A DNA stretch of 8,231 nt from positions 1-8,231 of the forward strand of contig JAUMYE010000046.1 in NCBI GenBank assembly GCA_030528815.1. The letters run 5' to 3'. Below, one piece after another: positions 1-5,718 of the stretch; positions within the stretch are counted from its first letter, which is position 1, and each line of letters opens with the position of its first letter. Below the pieces are notes generated by a model. It was not told where the DNA came from. It did not search any database and saw only the letters and a program-made list of their open reading frames with translations. Made by a program: the position numbers and the translations under genes. This DNA comes from Candidatus Saccharimonadota bacterium. Lineage in GTDB: Bacteria > Patescibacteriota > Saccharimonadia > Saccharimonadales > Saccharimonadaceae.

Positions 1-2
1 CT

Positions 3-341
3 GGCATTTTTGTAGTGCTATTTTTCCTACAAAAGCAAGACGCCGCCAAGATGGACCGCGACAAACAGCGTAAAATCGCCATCAATGCAATCTATTACGC
101 CCTCGAAGAAGGCTTTTACAAAGATAACGGCTATTATCCAGAATCTATCACGACCGCCGAAGAGCTTCCTTGGATTGATCCGAACCTCTTCACCGACCCG
201 AACGGCATTAACCTCTGGGTAGAAGGTGGCGATTACAGCTACGAGGCTGAGAACTGCGACGAAGATAATCACTGCAAAAAATACAAGCTTCGCGCCGTAA
301 TGGAAAAAGAAGAAGATTACGTCAAAACTAATCGCAACTAA
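3..341 (+). CDS. Pilin-like (type IV pilin / pseudopilin family) protein, C-terminal part, 5' truncated
   Basis: The frame is open from base 3 with no stop to the left edge, so the true start lies outside the window; 112 residues remain. The visible part begins with the end of a hydrophobic helix (GIFVVLFFLQ), then a charged stretch with DRDKQRKIAINAIYYALEE and NGYYPES. That order (membrane helix, R/Q/K-rich hinge, helix ending in ALEE, then an NGxYP motif) is typical of pilin and pseudopilin-like proteins in Patescibacteria. Near the C-terminus two cysteines (ENCDEDNHC) are followed by KKYKLRAVME, a common pilin ending in which the cysteines could form a disulfide. The N-terminal prepilin cleavage site is not visible, so membership of a working pilus is inferred. 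A GspE/PilB-type ATPase lies about 3.3 kb downstream but not in the same operon. The gene ends just before a bidirectional terminator. Confidence 0.65.
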   Translation, partial: GIFVVLFFLQKQDAAKMDRDKQRKIAINAIYYALEEGFYKDNGYYPESITTAEELPWIDPNLFTDPNGINLWVEGGDYSYEAENCDEDNHCKKYKLRAVMEKEEDYVKTNRN

Positions 342-351
342 TTAGAGACAA

Positions 352-385
352 AAAAATAAGCCAGGATGAAACCTGACTTATTTTT
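352..385. terminator. Bidirectional rho-independent terminator between the pilin-like gene and rimK
   Basis: A 14-base stem (352-365 pairing with 372-385, one C-A mismatch) encloses a 6-base loop. The arms are A-rich outside, so the structure gives a T-run on both strands: five Ts on the plus side and seven on the minus side. It sits in the 50-base gap between two convergent genes and can end transcription from both. Confidence 0.85.
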
Positions 386-391
386 ATGGTT

Positions 392-1303
392 TTAAGCACC
401 AACTTTGTCGCGGCGGATGGTATGCTTTGCATTACGCTCGACATACTCGATAATCTTGCCAGCAACGTTGCGGCCAGTAACTTTCTCGATACCAAATCCA
501 GGGGAAGCATTAACCTCGAGTACGAGCGGACCACGTGCGGAGCGCATGATATCTACGCCAGCAACGCTTAGGCCCATAGCCTTGGCGGCCTTTACGGCAA
601 CCTTTTCCTCTTCTGGAGTTAGCTTAATTGGAGTACCAGTACCACCCTTGTGAAGGTTGGAACGGAAATCGTCATCAAGACTCTGGCGCTTCATACTAGC
701 AACAACTTTCTGACCAACGACGAAAGCACGAATGTCTGTGCCTGCGGATTCCTTTACGAATTCCTGCAAGAGAATGTTAACACCGTCATCATTTGTAAGA
801 TAGAAAGCCTGAAGAACAGACTTAGCAGCTTTCTTGGTTTCCGCTAGAACAACACCGTTACCATGAGTACCACTTGCAAGCTTGATAATAACTGGCATTT
901 CGCCTAGCTGATCAAGAAGTTCGTCGATATCTGCAGTATTACGGGATACGACAGTCTTTGGAATATCGATATTGGCCTTGGCTAGAATCTGCATAGAGCG
1001 AAGCTTGTTTCTAGCGCGCGTAATAGCGATAGACCTAGAAAGCACATAATCACCCTGCATTTCTAGCTGGCGTACGATTGTCGTACCATATTTTGTCATG
1101 TAGCTAGCAATACGAGGAATAACTGCATCGTATTTATCTAGTGGTTTACCCTTATAGAAAACGGCATTTTGACCCTTAGCGATAGATACATAACAGTTCT
1201 TGTACTTTACGATATCTACTTCGTGGCCGCGAGCCTTAGCCTCTTCTACTAATCGCTGAGTAGAATAGTTCTTGTCTCCGTTGGATAGAATAGCGATTTT
1301 CAT
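392..1303 (-). CDS. rimK: RimK: ribosomal protein S6 modification protein (ATP-grasp glutamate ligase)
   Basis: 303 residues, almost the length of E. coli RimK (about 300), and alignable with it by eye along its whole length. RimK uses ATP to add glutamates to the C-terminus of ribosomal protein S6 in the cytoplasm, and can make poly-glutamate in vitro. Shared blocks are MKIAILS at the start, YDAVIPRI (58-65), ARNKLRSMQ (97-105), the ATP-grasp K141 and glycine loop GTHGNG (145-150), LLQEFVKE (178-185), DFRSNLHKGG (212-221), AGVDI with metal-ligand candidate D251, and EVNASPG (263-269) with E263 and N265. The start is supported by AAGAGGA (1312-1318, read on the minus strand) eight bases upstream. 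That site lies inside the last codons of the RimB-like gene, whose stop is one base before this ATG, so translation is probably coupled. The actual glutamate acceptor here is inferred to be S6. Confidence 0.95.
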   Translation of the reverse strand: MKIAILSNGDKNYSTQRLVEEAKARGHEVDIVKYKNCYVSIAKGQNAVFYKGKPLDKYDAVIPRIASYMTKYGTTIVRQLEMQGDYVLSRSIAITRARNKLRSMQILAKANIDIPKTVVSRNTADIDELLDQLGEMPVIIKLASGTHGNGVVLAETKKAAKSVLQAFYLTNDDGVNILLQEFVKESAGTDIRAFVVGQKVVASMKRQSLDDDFRSNLHKGGTGTPIKLTPEEEKVAVKAAKAMGLSVAGVDIMRSARGPLVLEVNASPGFGIEKVTGRNVAGKIIEYVERNAKHTIRRDKVGA

Positions 1304-1304
1304 T

Positions 1305-1808
1305 TTACTCGTCCTCTTTTAGATAATATTCTTTATAAAATTTGTATGGATTTTCTTTCAATTTCTTGCGTAAGTTTCTTGTTCTTTCGTGTCTAGATAC
1401 AATAAGTCCTTCATCTTTACTAACATCTACTAGAAACTTTTCCGATAGCGTACGTCTTCCGATTAATATTGGGTATTTATGGGTCGAACGATCACATAGA
1501 CCGAATCTTACCTTCATTGTGACACCCGCTATAGTAATCGAGAAGCGTGGGCAGAACTTAAGTTTAAGGTGTCCAGATGCGCTTTTTACCTCGGCCACGG
1601 AGAAATCTTTTGTGCGGATTTCTTCACCGGTGTAAAAATCGGATTTTTTATCAAAAAGACAGAAGCAGAGTTCGTTATCTTTATTGACATGAATATTGCT
1701 TGCCCATATTGCAGAGCCGTCGGCGCCGGTGTCAATCTTCGCAGGAACACCTTTGGCGTAACCTTCGATATCTACCTTGGCTTCGCGACCTATGATTAGC
1801 TTTTTCAT
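1305..1808 (-). CDS. RimB-like ATP-dependent zinc protease family protein (retropepsin-like, RimK partner)
   Basis: 167 residues from the ATG at 1808. The family signature is at 21-33, VPAKIDTGADGSA, with D26-T27-G28 matching the aspartic-protease DTG triad; further family marks are YPILIGRRTL (112-121) and FLVDVS (125-130). This is the family often named ATP-dependent zinc protease or RimK/LysX-associated protein (Pfam PF05618). In Pseudomonas RimB acts with RimK on glutamylated S6. The frame stays open to 1868, but the -35 and -10 of a consensus promoter lie in that extension, so the 1808 start is preferred. Only a weak AGAAG (1819-1823) precedes it. It is the first gene of a two-gene operon with rimK, one base apart. 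The C-terminal 30 residues are very basic and aromatic (RKKLKENPYKFYKEYY), which would suit rRNA or ribosome contact (inference). Confidence 0.85.
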   Translation of the reverse strand: MKKLIIGREAKVDIEGYAKGVPAKIDTGADGSAIWASNIHVNKDNELCFCLFDKKSDFYTGEEIRTKDFSVAEVKSASGHLKLKFCPRFSITIAGVTMKVRFGLCDRSTHKYPILIGRRTLSEKFLVDVSKDEGLIVSRHERTRNLRKKLKENPYKFYKEYYLKEDE

Positions 1809-1839
1809 AACAAATATACTTCTAAAAAAATACAGGCTT

Positions 1840-1868
1840 ATTATACCAAAAAAGTGCGAAAATGTCAA
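1840..1868 (-). promoter_or_regulatory. Consensus sigma70-type promoter of the rimB-like/rimK operon
   Basis: Read on the minus strand: TTGACA (1868-1863), a 17-base spacer, TATAAT (1845-1840), with TGG just before the -10 (extended -10). Both hexamers are perfect consensus. The predicted transcript start near 1833 leaves a leader of roughly 25 bases before the ATG at 1808. Confidence 0.88.
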
Positions 1869-1894
1869 TGGTTAAATCACCAAAATGACCAGAT

Positions 1895-1923
1895 TTAACA
1901 GGTATGGGCCACCATGGTATAAT
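1895..1923 (+). promoter_or_regulatory. Near-consensus extended -10 promoter for the PH-domain gene, predicted leaderless
   Basis: TTAACA (1895-1900, five of six to consensus), a 17-base spacer, TATAAT (1918-1923) preceded by TGG. The ATG at 1930 starts six bases after the -10, so the predicted first transcribed base coincides with the start codon. It is back to back with the divergent rimB-like promoter; the two -35 boxes are 26 bases apart. Confidence 0.85.
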
Positions 1924-1929
1924 AGCAGT

Positions 1930-2583
1930 ATGAAAGCCGACCTCGAGAAACTACGCCACGCTCGTAGTACAAAAGATTTTCCAAACATCAAACTCAACGA
2001 TGATGAGCACGTTGAGCTTTCGATAAGGCGCTCTATGCTTGGCATTATTGCTATTTGGCTTATTTCTGCCATCCTTATCGTTGCGATTACTACTATTCTT
2101 ATTATTGTCTTTAGTGATCAAAACGTAAAAGATATGATGAACAAGCTTCAAGATAACGCTCGCAATTGTCTCTATGTTATTATCGCGATTCTATATATCT
2201 TGGCTCTATTTATTCCGTTTGTTCTTCATATGATCTACAAGTCGAATACCATGCTAATTACAAACCAGCGCGCAATTCAGATTATTCGCACTTCTCTCTT
2301 TAATACATCTACAAATATTATTGAATTGCAGAAAATTGAGGATGTTTCTTTCCATAAAAACGGCCTTCTAGATACTCTTTTCAATATTGGCACGCTAAGG
2401 ATGTCTACGGTCGGCGACGAGACAACTTACACCTTTACAATGCTCGATACTCCACACGATGAAGTTGAAAGGATTTCCGAGCTAGTCAAGGCCAGCCACC
2501 ATCGCAAGGCTCGCGAAGAAGCGAAAGCCGCTGCAGAGGTCGCAAAAGAGATGGCTTCCGAAGAAGCAAAGAAAGAAGCTTAA
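1930..2583 (+). CDS. Membrane protein with bacterial PH domain (bPH2 / YdbS-like)
   Basis: 217 residues. A soluble N-terminus (1-35) is followed by two strongly hydrophobic segments, about 36-61 (IIAIWLISAILIVAITTILIIV) and about 81-104 (YVIIAILYILALFIPFVLHMI). A cytoplasmic-type bacterial PH fold then starts with NTMLITNQRAIQI and continues through ELQKIEDVSFHKNGLLDTLFNIGTLRM, the usual signature of this family. The last 30 residues are an Ala/Glu/Lys-rich helix. bPH2 membrane proteins are widespread but their role is mostly unknown; no specific function is claimed. An in-frame ATG at 1885 exists, but it lies upstream of the promoter's -35 and would put the TATAAT inside the coding region, so the 1930 start is chosen. 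There is no Shine-Dalgarno sequence, consistent with a leaderless mRNA. A strong terminator follows directly. Confidence 0.85.
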   Translation: MKADLEKLRHARSTKDFPNIKLNDDEHVELSIRRSMLGIIAIWLISAILIVAITTILIIVFSDQNVKDMMNKLQDNARNCLYVIIAILYILALFIPFVLHMIYKSNTMLITNQRAIQIIRTSLFNTSTNIIELQKIEDVSFHKNGLLDTLFNIGTLRMSTVGDETTYTFTMLDTPHDEVERISELVKASHHRKAREEAKAAAEVAKEMASEEAKKEA

Positions 2584-2585
2584 AT

Positions 2586-2616
2586 AAATACCCCGCCAAC
2601 AAGCGCGGGGTATTTT
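2586..2616 (+). terminator. Rho-independent terminator after the PH-domain gene
   Basis: An 11-base perfect stem (2586-2596 with 2605-2615) has a CCCCGC/GCGGGG core and an 8-base loop, and its right arm ends in TATTTT. It starts three bases after the stop codon. Its right end overlaps the -35 of the next gene's promoter. Confidence 0.9.
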
Positions 2617-2643
2617 GATGCAAATCAAAAATTGTTTTATAAT
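2615..2643 (+). promoter_or_regulatory. Promoter of the multi-pass membrane protein gene, predicted leaderless
   Basis: TTGATG (2615-2620, first four bases of consensus), a 17-base spacer, and perfect TATAAT (2638-2643). The ATG at 2650 begins six bases after the -10, leaving no room for a leader or a ribosome binding site. Confidence 0.8.
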
Positions 2644-2649
2644 ACGCTT

Positions 2650-3108
2650 ATGGCTTTAGCAATGATATTAGCCGCGTTGCTGCTTTGTTTTCTGATTTTT
2701 AGACACCATGTGGGCATTCCTTTTCTTGCCATGATTGCTGGCGTTACGGTTTATGATGCCTTTGGCGCTTCTTTTGCTGAGGCAATTCATACCTGGATCC
2801 CAGCCATCGATACCTGGATTGCGCAACAGGTGCTTTATGGATTATTTGTCGCAATTATTCCGATTGTTCTCTATTTCCGCGTCGGCAGGAGTGGACTATT
2901 TGGGATTCTTCGCATTGTTGAATCGGCGATTTTTGCCCTAATGCTCACAATTCTATTGTCCGGCCTCGCCGCAACAATCTTTAACTACGATTCTATGACC
3001 GTCAAACTAGCTGATTGGATTAACGGCATCAAGGGAATTTTGATGGTTGGCGGCGTTATATTTGCGTACGTAGATGTTTTCTTTTATCGTTCAGGTCCGT
3101 CTTTCTAA
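2650..3108 (+). CDS. Unrecognised multi-pass inner-membrane protein
   Basis: 152 residues, not recognised as a named family. It is mostly hydrophobic, with four or five likely membrane helices at about 2-17, 21-40, 60-77, 86-110 and 127-146. Short polar links carry FRHH (17-20), FRVGRSG (76-82) and IFNYDSM (110-116). There are no catalytic motifs, and the only cysteine is at 13. A CvpA-like or small transporter-like fold is possible, but nothing in the sequence decides it. The start at 2650 is preferred over an in-frame TTG-type start upstream because the TATAAT lies between them. The last 53 bases overlap the convergent methyltransferase gene on the other strand, and no terminator hairpin is visible at this junction. 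Confidence 0.7.
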   Translation: MALAMILAALLLCFLIFRHHVGIPFLAMIAGVTVYDAFGASFAEAIHTWIPAIDTWIAQQVLYGLFVAIIPIVLYFRVGRSGLFGILRIVESAIFALMLTILLSGLAATIFNYDSMTVKLADWINGIKGILMVGGVIFAYVDVFFYRSGPSF

Positions 3109-3580
3109 GCTCCCAGAGAGCAATTCCAGTCGCAACCGACACATTGAACGATTCTTTTGAGCCACACATTGGAATCTCGAGCAGATTATCACACTGGTCG
3201 AGAATTTCTTTTGGAATGCCGTGGACTTCTTCGCCTAAGATCAGAGCGATATCTTTATCAAAATCCTGAGGCTCGGCAAGGTTTAGAGATTTTTCGCCCT
3301 GTTCCAAAGCGCAGACACTATAGCCCTCTTTTTTGAGGTTTTCGATTTCTTCAAAAATATCTGCACAGCGATGGAATTTTATCGTTTCTTCGGCACCAAG
3401 AGCGGTCTTATGAATCTGCTTTCGTAGCTTCTCTTGCTCGTGCGGCAAACCCTTGTCCATAAAAGGCGTATAGCCAGCAAAAACCGCTTCGCCAACACCA
3501 AGACAGTCGCAGGTGCGAAGAATTGCGCCAACATTGTAGGTTGAGCGGATATTATAGAGAATAATGATAAGCTTTTTCAT
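3056..3580 (-). CDS. TrmH-family (SPOUT) RNA 2'-O-methyltransferase
   Basis: 174 residues with all three SPOUT/TrmH motifs: motif 1 YNVGAILRTCD (15-25, with N16 and the catalytic-type R22), motif 2 LILGEEVHGIP (113-123, E118), and motif 3 LEIPMCGSKESFNVSVATGI (134-153), which form the knotted S-adenosylmethionine site. Members methylate the ribose 2'-OH of tRNA or rRNA. There is no N-terminal substrate-binding extension, so the size resembles the small TrmL/TrmH-like enzymes; the target RNA cannot be assigned from sequence alone. The C-terminal tail (about 157-174, KTDLNDKRKHLRTQI) is basic. The tail and stop are encoded in the 53-base overlap with the convergent membrane-protein gene. The start is 14 bases from the divergent ATPase gene and has no Shine-Dalgarno site. 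Confidence 0.93.
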   Translation of the reverse strand: MKKLIIILYNIRSTYNVGAILRTCDCLGVGEAVFAGYTPFMDKGLPHEQEKLRKQIHKTALGAEETIKFHRCADIFEEIENLKKEGYSVCALEQGEKSLNLAEPQDFDKDIALILGEEVHGIPKEILDQCDNLLEIPMCGSKESFNVSVATGIALWELRKTDLNDKRKHLRTQI

Positions 3581-3588
3581 GCTACAAT
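3580..3588 (+). promoter_or_regulatory. Extended -10 promoter for the secretion/pilus ATPase gene, predicted leaderless
   Basis: TGC followed by TACAAT (3583-3588), then six bases (TAGATT), then the ATG at 3595. No good -35 is seen 16-18 bases upstream, where the best match is AT-rich sequence inside the trmH-type gene, so recognition would rest on the extended -10. Spacing to the ATG matches the other leaderless genes in the window exactly. Confidence 0.65.
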
Positions 3589-3591
3589 TAG

Positions 3592-3620
3592 ATTATGGAC
3601 GAAGGTGAGATACAGCGCAA
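3592..3620 (-). promoter_or_regulatory. Possible promoter for the TrmH-family gene, overlapping the ATPase start codon
   Basis: On the minus strand, TTGCGC (3620-3615), a 17-base spacer, and CATAAT (3597-3592), predicting a leader of only about five bases. The -10 covers the ATPase start codon on the other strand. An alternative -10, TCTAAT (3592-3587), would sit exactly six bases from the ATG, like the plus-strand leaderless genes, but has no -35. Both are weaker than the other promoters called here. Confidence 0.4.
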
Positions 3621-5205
3621 GCGCAGGCAGAATGAAGAAGAAAATACTGAACGTAGATCGAGGATTCTTGGTCTTCCATATCTAGATACTCGCGATTTTG
3701 AAGAGACGTGCCCATTAGTTCCTAACTTGCTCTCTAAAGAAGAGATGCATCAGGATCATATGGTCCCTTTGCGTGCCGGCGAGAATGGCAGCCCTTATCA
3801 ATTTTTGGTTACCAGCCAGACACCACGCAGTGCCATTAATCGTTTAGGCGACAGCTACAACGAGCAAGGTCAGCGCATCGAGTTTTACCTTATCTCCGAG
3901 TCTGCTTTTCGCGTCTTGATGCTTCGCTACGACCCACCAGTACAGGTCACTTATGACGATATCGAAATCGCAAAAGAAGGCGACAGCGAGACGATCCAGC
4001 AGGTTTCCGAGCTTTTGAATACTGTCGCAACAGATAAAGTCTTTGATTACCTTCTTGATCAGGCGGATAGGCTTGGCGCCAGCGATATCCACATCGAGAA
4101 CATGCGCAAAGAGATTCGCATTCGTATGCGCGTCGATGGTATTTTGCACCCAGTCGCAGAGATTTCTCGTGATCGCTACCGCATTTTCATGGGCGAGCTT
4201 AGTAGTCGCGCCAATATCTCTACCGCAAGCAACAAGCCACAATCTGGCCACATGCAGAAAGATATTACAAGAAATGGCGCAACTCACCTTCTAAACCTTC
4301 GTGTCGAGATGGTTCCTACTATGTATGGCCAGGACGCCGTTCTCCGCCTCTTCAACTTCGACGAAAGCCTTTTGAATCTTGACCTTCTTGGTATCACCAA
4401 AGAAGAACGTGCTGCTATTTCCGAGGTCGTTTCCCACCCACGCGGTTTGCTCTTAATGATTGGTCCTACCGGTTCTGGTAAGTCTACAACGCTTTATTCT
4501 ATCCTTAACGCGCTCAACACTACCGACCGCAAGATTATTACTCTTGAGGATCCGATCGAGTACGGCATTGGTGGTATTTCCCAGATTCCTATCGTTACAA
4601 ATGATGGCGGCTCGTTTGCCGATGGCCTTCGCTCTGTTCTCCGTCTCGACCCTGATGTAGTCATGGTTGGCGAGATTCGCGACGGCGATACCGCAAAGAC
4701 TGCAATCCAGGCATCTATCACTGGTCACTTAGTGCTTTCATCTTTCCACGCCAACTCTACTAGCGCAGCATTTGCTCGTATGATTGATTTGATTGGCGTA
4801 AACCCTATCTTCTCGACTTCGGTTCGCCTTTTGATTGCTCAGCGTCTTGTCAGAAAGCTTGATAGCCACAAGCAGGCTTACAAGCCAGACCAGACCACGG
4901 TTAACTACATCAAGAGAGTTCTTGATGGCGTTCAGACCGATTACAATCTTGACGATATTACTCTTTACAAAGCCGTTCCAAACGAAGAGCATCCATTTGG
5001 TTTTGCTGGTCGTACAGCTATCATGGAACAGATGGTTGTTTCTGAACCAATTCAGGCCTTCCTACGTGGCGAAAAAGAGAGCTTTGATACCAAAGCTATC
5101 GAGAAAACCGCTCGCGCAAACGGCATGCTAACCCTCGAACAAAAGGGCGTTTTGGCCGCGCTTCGTGGTGACACAACCATCGAAGAGGTCGGAAGAGTTA
5201 TCTAA
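3595..5205 (+). CDS. GspE/PilB-type secretion and pilus assembly ATPase
   Basis: 536 residues. The order is a charged N-terminus (1-22), a GspE/MshE-type N-terminal domain (about 22-110, starting LGLPYLDTRDFEE), the N2 domain with GASDIHIE (161-168) and a following RVDG, then the ATPase core. Core motifs are Walker A GPTGSGKST (290-298), Asp box LEDPIEY (317-323), Walker B DPDVVMVGEIRD with E360, and His box GHLVLSSFHAN (377-387). The hexameric enzyme works at the inner membrane and hydrolyses ATP to drive pilus extension or type II secretion; the Asp and His boxes fit the assembly rather than the retraction class. The usual C-terminal zinc site is missing: after QRLVRKL the cysteine pairs are replaced (DSHKQAY), and the whole protein has one cysteine, C39. 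No pilT, pilC or pilM lies beside it here. The start is set by the leaderless promoter at 3580-3588. Confidence 0.93.
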   Translation: MDEGEIQRKRRQNEEENTERRSRILGLPYLDTRDFEETCPLVPNLLSKEEMHQDHMVPLRAGENGSPYQFLVTSQTPRSAINRLGDSYNEQGQRIEFYLISESAFRVLMLRYDPPVQVTYDDIEIAKEGDSETIQQVSELLNTVATDKVFDYLLDQADRLGASDIHIENMRKEIRIRMRVDGILHPVAEISRDRYRIFMGELSSRANISTASNKPQSGHMQKDITRNGATHLLNLRVEMVPTMYGQDAVLRLFNFDESLLNLDLLGITKEERAAISEVVSHPRGLLLMIGPTGSGKSTTLYSILNALNTTDRKIITLEDPIEYGIGGISQIPIVTNDGGSFADGLRSVLRLDPDVVMVGEIRDGDTAKTAIQASITGHLVLSSFHANSTSAAFARMIDLIGVNPIFSTSVRLLIAQRLVRKLDSHKQAYKPDQTTVNYIKRVLDGVQTDYNLDDITLYKAVPNEEHPFGFAGRTAIMEQMVVSEPIQAFLRGEKESFDTKAIEKTARANGMLTLEQKGVLAALRGDTTIEEVGRVI

Positions 5206-5248
5206 ACGGCGCTTATCTTATTTACCCCTTTTCAATTCTTGAAAAATA

Positions 5249-5257
5249 TGCTAAAAT
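5249..5257 (+). promoter_or_regulatory. Extended -10 promoter of rplS
   Basis: TGC followed by TAAAAT (5252-5257); the -35 region (about 5229-5234, TTTTCA) is weak. Unlike the leaderless genes, it leaves a leader of about 26 bases with a Shine-Dalgarno-like AAAAGG (5277-5282) seven bases before the ATG. No terminator hairpin separates it from the ATPase gene, so some read-through is possible. Confidence 0.65.
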
Positions 5258-5289
5258 AAGACAAGTTTTAATTATTAAAAGGTAAGAAT

Positions 5290-5718
5290 ATGTCGTTTGA
5301 ACTACTAAAAATGGTGGGAGATGCCCAAAAGAAGAACGCCGTTGTTGATGTGCGTTCTGGCGACACAGTGCGTGTGTCACAGAAAATTAAGGAAGGTGAC
5401 AAGTTCCGTATTCAGGTTTTTGAAGGTACTGTTATCCGTGTAGATCGCAAAGCTTCTCATACTGAGCGCTTTGTTGTTCGCAAAGTTACTAGTGGTATTG
5501 GCGTTGAGAAATCTTTCTTGATCCACAGCCCACTCGTAGAAAAGATTGAAATCGTTCGCCGTGGTAAGGTTCGCCGCAACAACTTGCGCTACCTACGTGA
5601 ACGCTCTGGTAAGTCCGCTCGCTTGATCGGTAAAGATTTTGACCGCAAAGCAGTTAACGCTCTACCAGTAGAAGAAGCTGCCGAAGAAAAAGCTGAAGAA
5701 GCAAAGGCAGAAGCCTAA
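5290..5718 (+). CDS. rplS: Ribosomal protein L19 (bL19)
   Basis: 142 residues. The L19 fold covers about 1-115: VDVRSGDTVRV (19-29), EGDKFRIQVFEGTVI (35-49), TERFVVRKVTSGIGVEK (58-74), the family hallmark FLIHSPLVEKIEIVRRGKV (76-94), and RRNNLRYLRERSGKSARL. L19 sits at the 30S-50S interface of the large subunit. Bacterial L19 usually ends near 115 residues; here a further tail of about 27 residues ends in an acidic Ala/Glu/Lys run (EEAAEEKAEEAKAEA). It has its own promoter and a clear ribosome binding site. Its stop codon is immediately followed, in the same frame, by the start of the RNase HII-YraN gene, so the two are surely co-transcribed and probably translationally coupled. Confidence 0.97.
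   Translation: MSFELLKMVGDAQKKNAVVDVRSGDTVRVSQKIKEGDKFRIQVFEGTVIRVDRKASHTERFVVRKVTSGIGVEKSFLIHSPLVEKIEIVRRGKVRRNNLRYLRERSGKSARLIGKDFDRKAVNALPVEEAAEEKAEEAKAEA

Noticed and set aside
1809..1868. N-terminal extension of the RimB-like protein (start at 1868)
   Set aside because: The extension would contain a perfect -35/-10 promoter, and the extra residues do not resemble the family; the start at 1808 gives the expected N-terminus.
1885..1929. Upstream ATG for the PH-domain protein
   Set aside because: It lies upstream of the -35, so the transcript would not include it; the 1930 start fits the promoter.
2632..2649. Upstream alternative start for the small membrane protein
   Set aside because: The TATAAT box falls inside this stretch, so it would not be transcribed; ATG at 2650 fits.
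3844..4287. Long open frame on the minus strand inside the ATPase gene (147 codons)
   Set aside because: Lies wholly opposite the conserved ATPase coding sequence, has no recognisable domain or promoter, and its composition follows from the codon use of the plus strand.
5239..5257. TTGAAA (5239-5244) as the -35 of rplS
   Set aside because: Only seven bases separate it from the -10, far too short for a -35/-10 pair.
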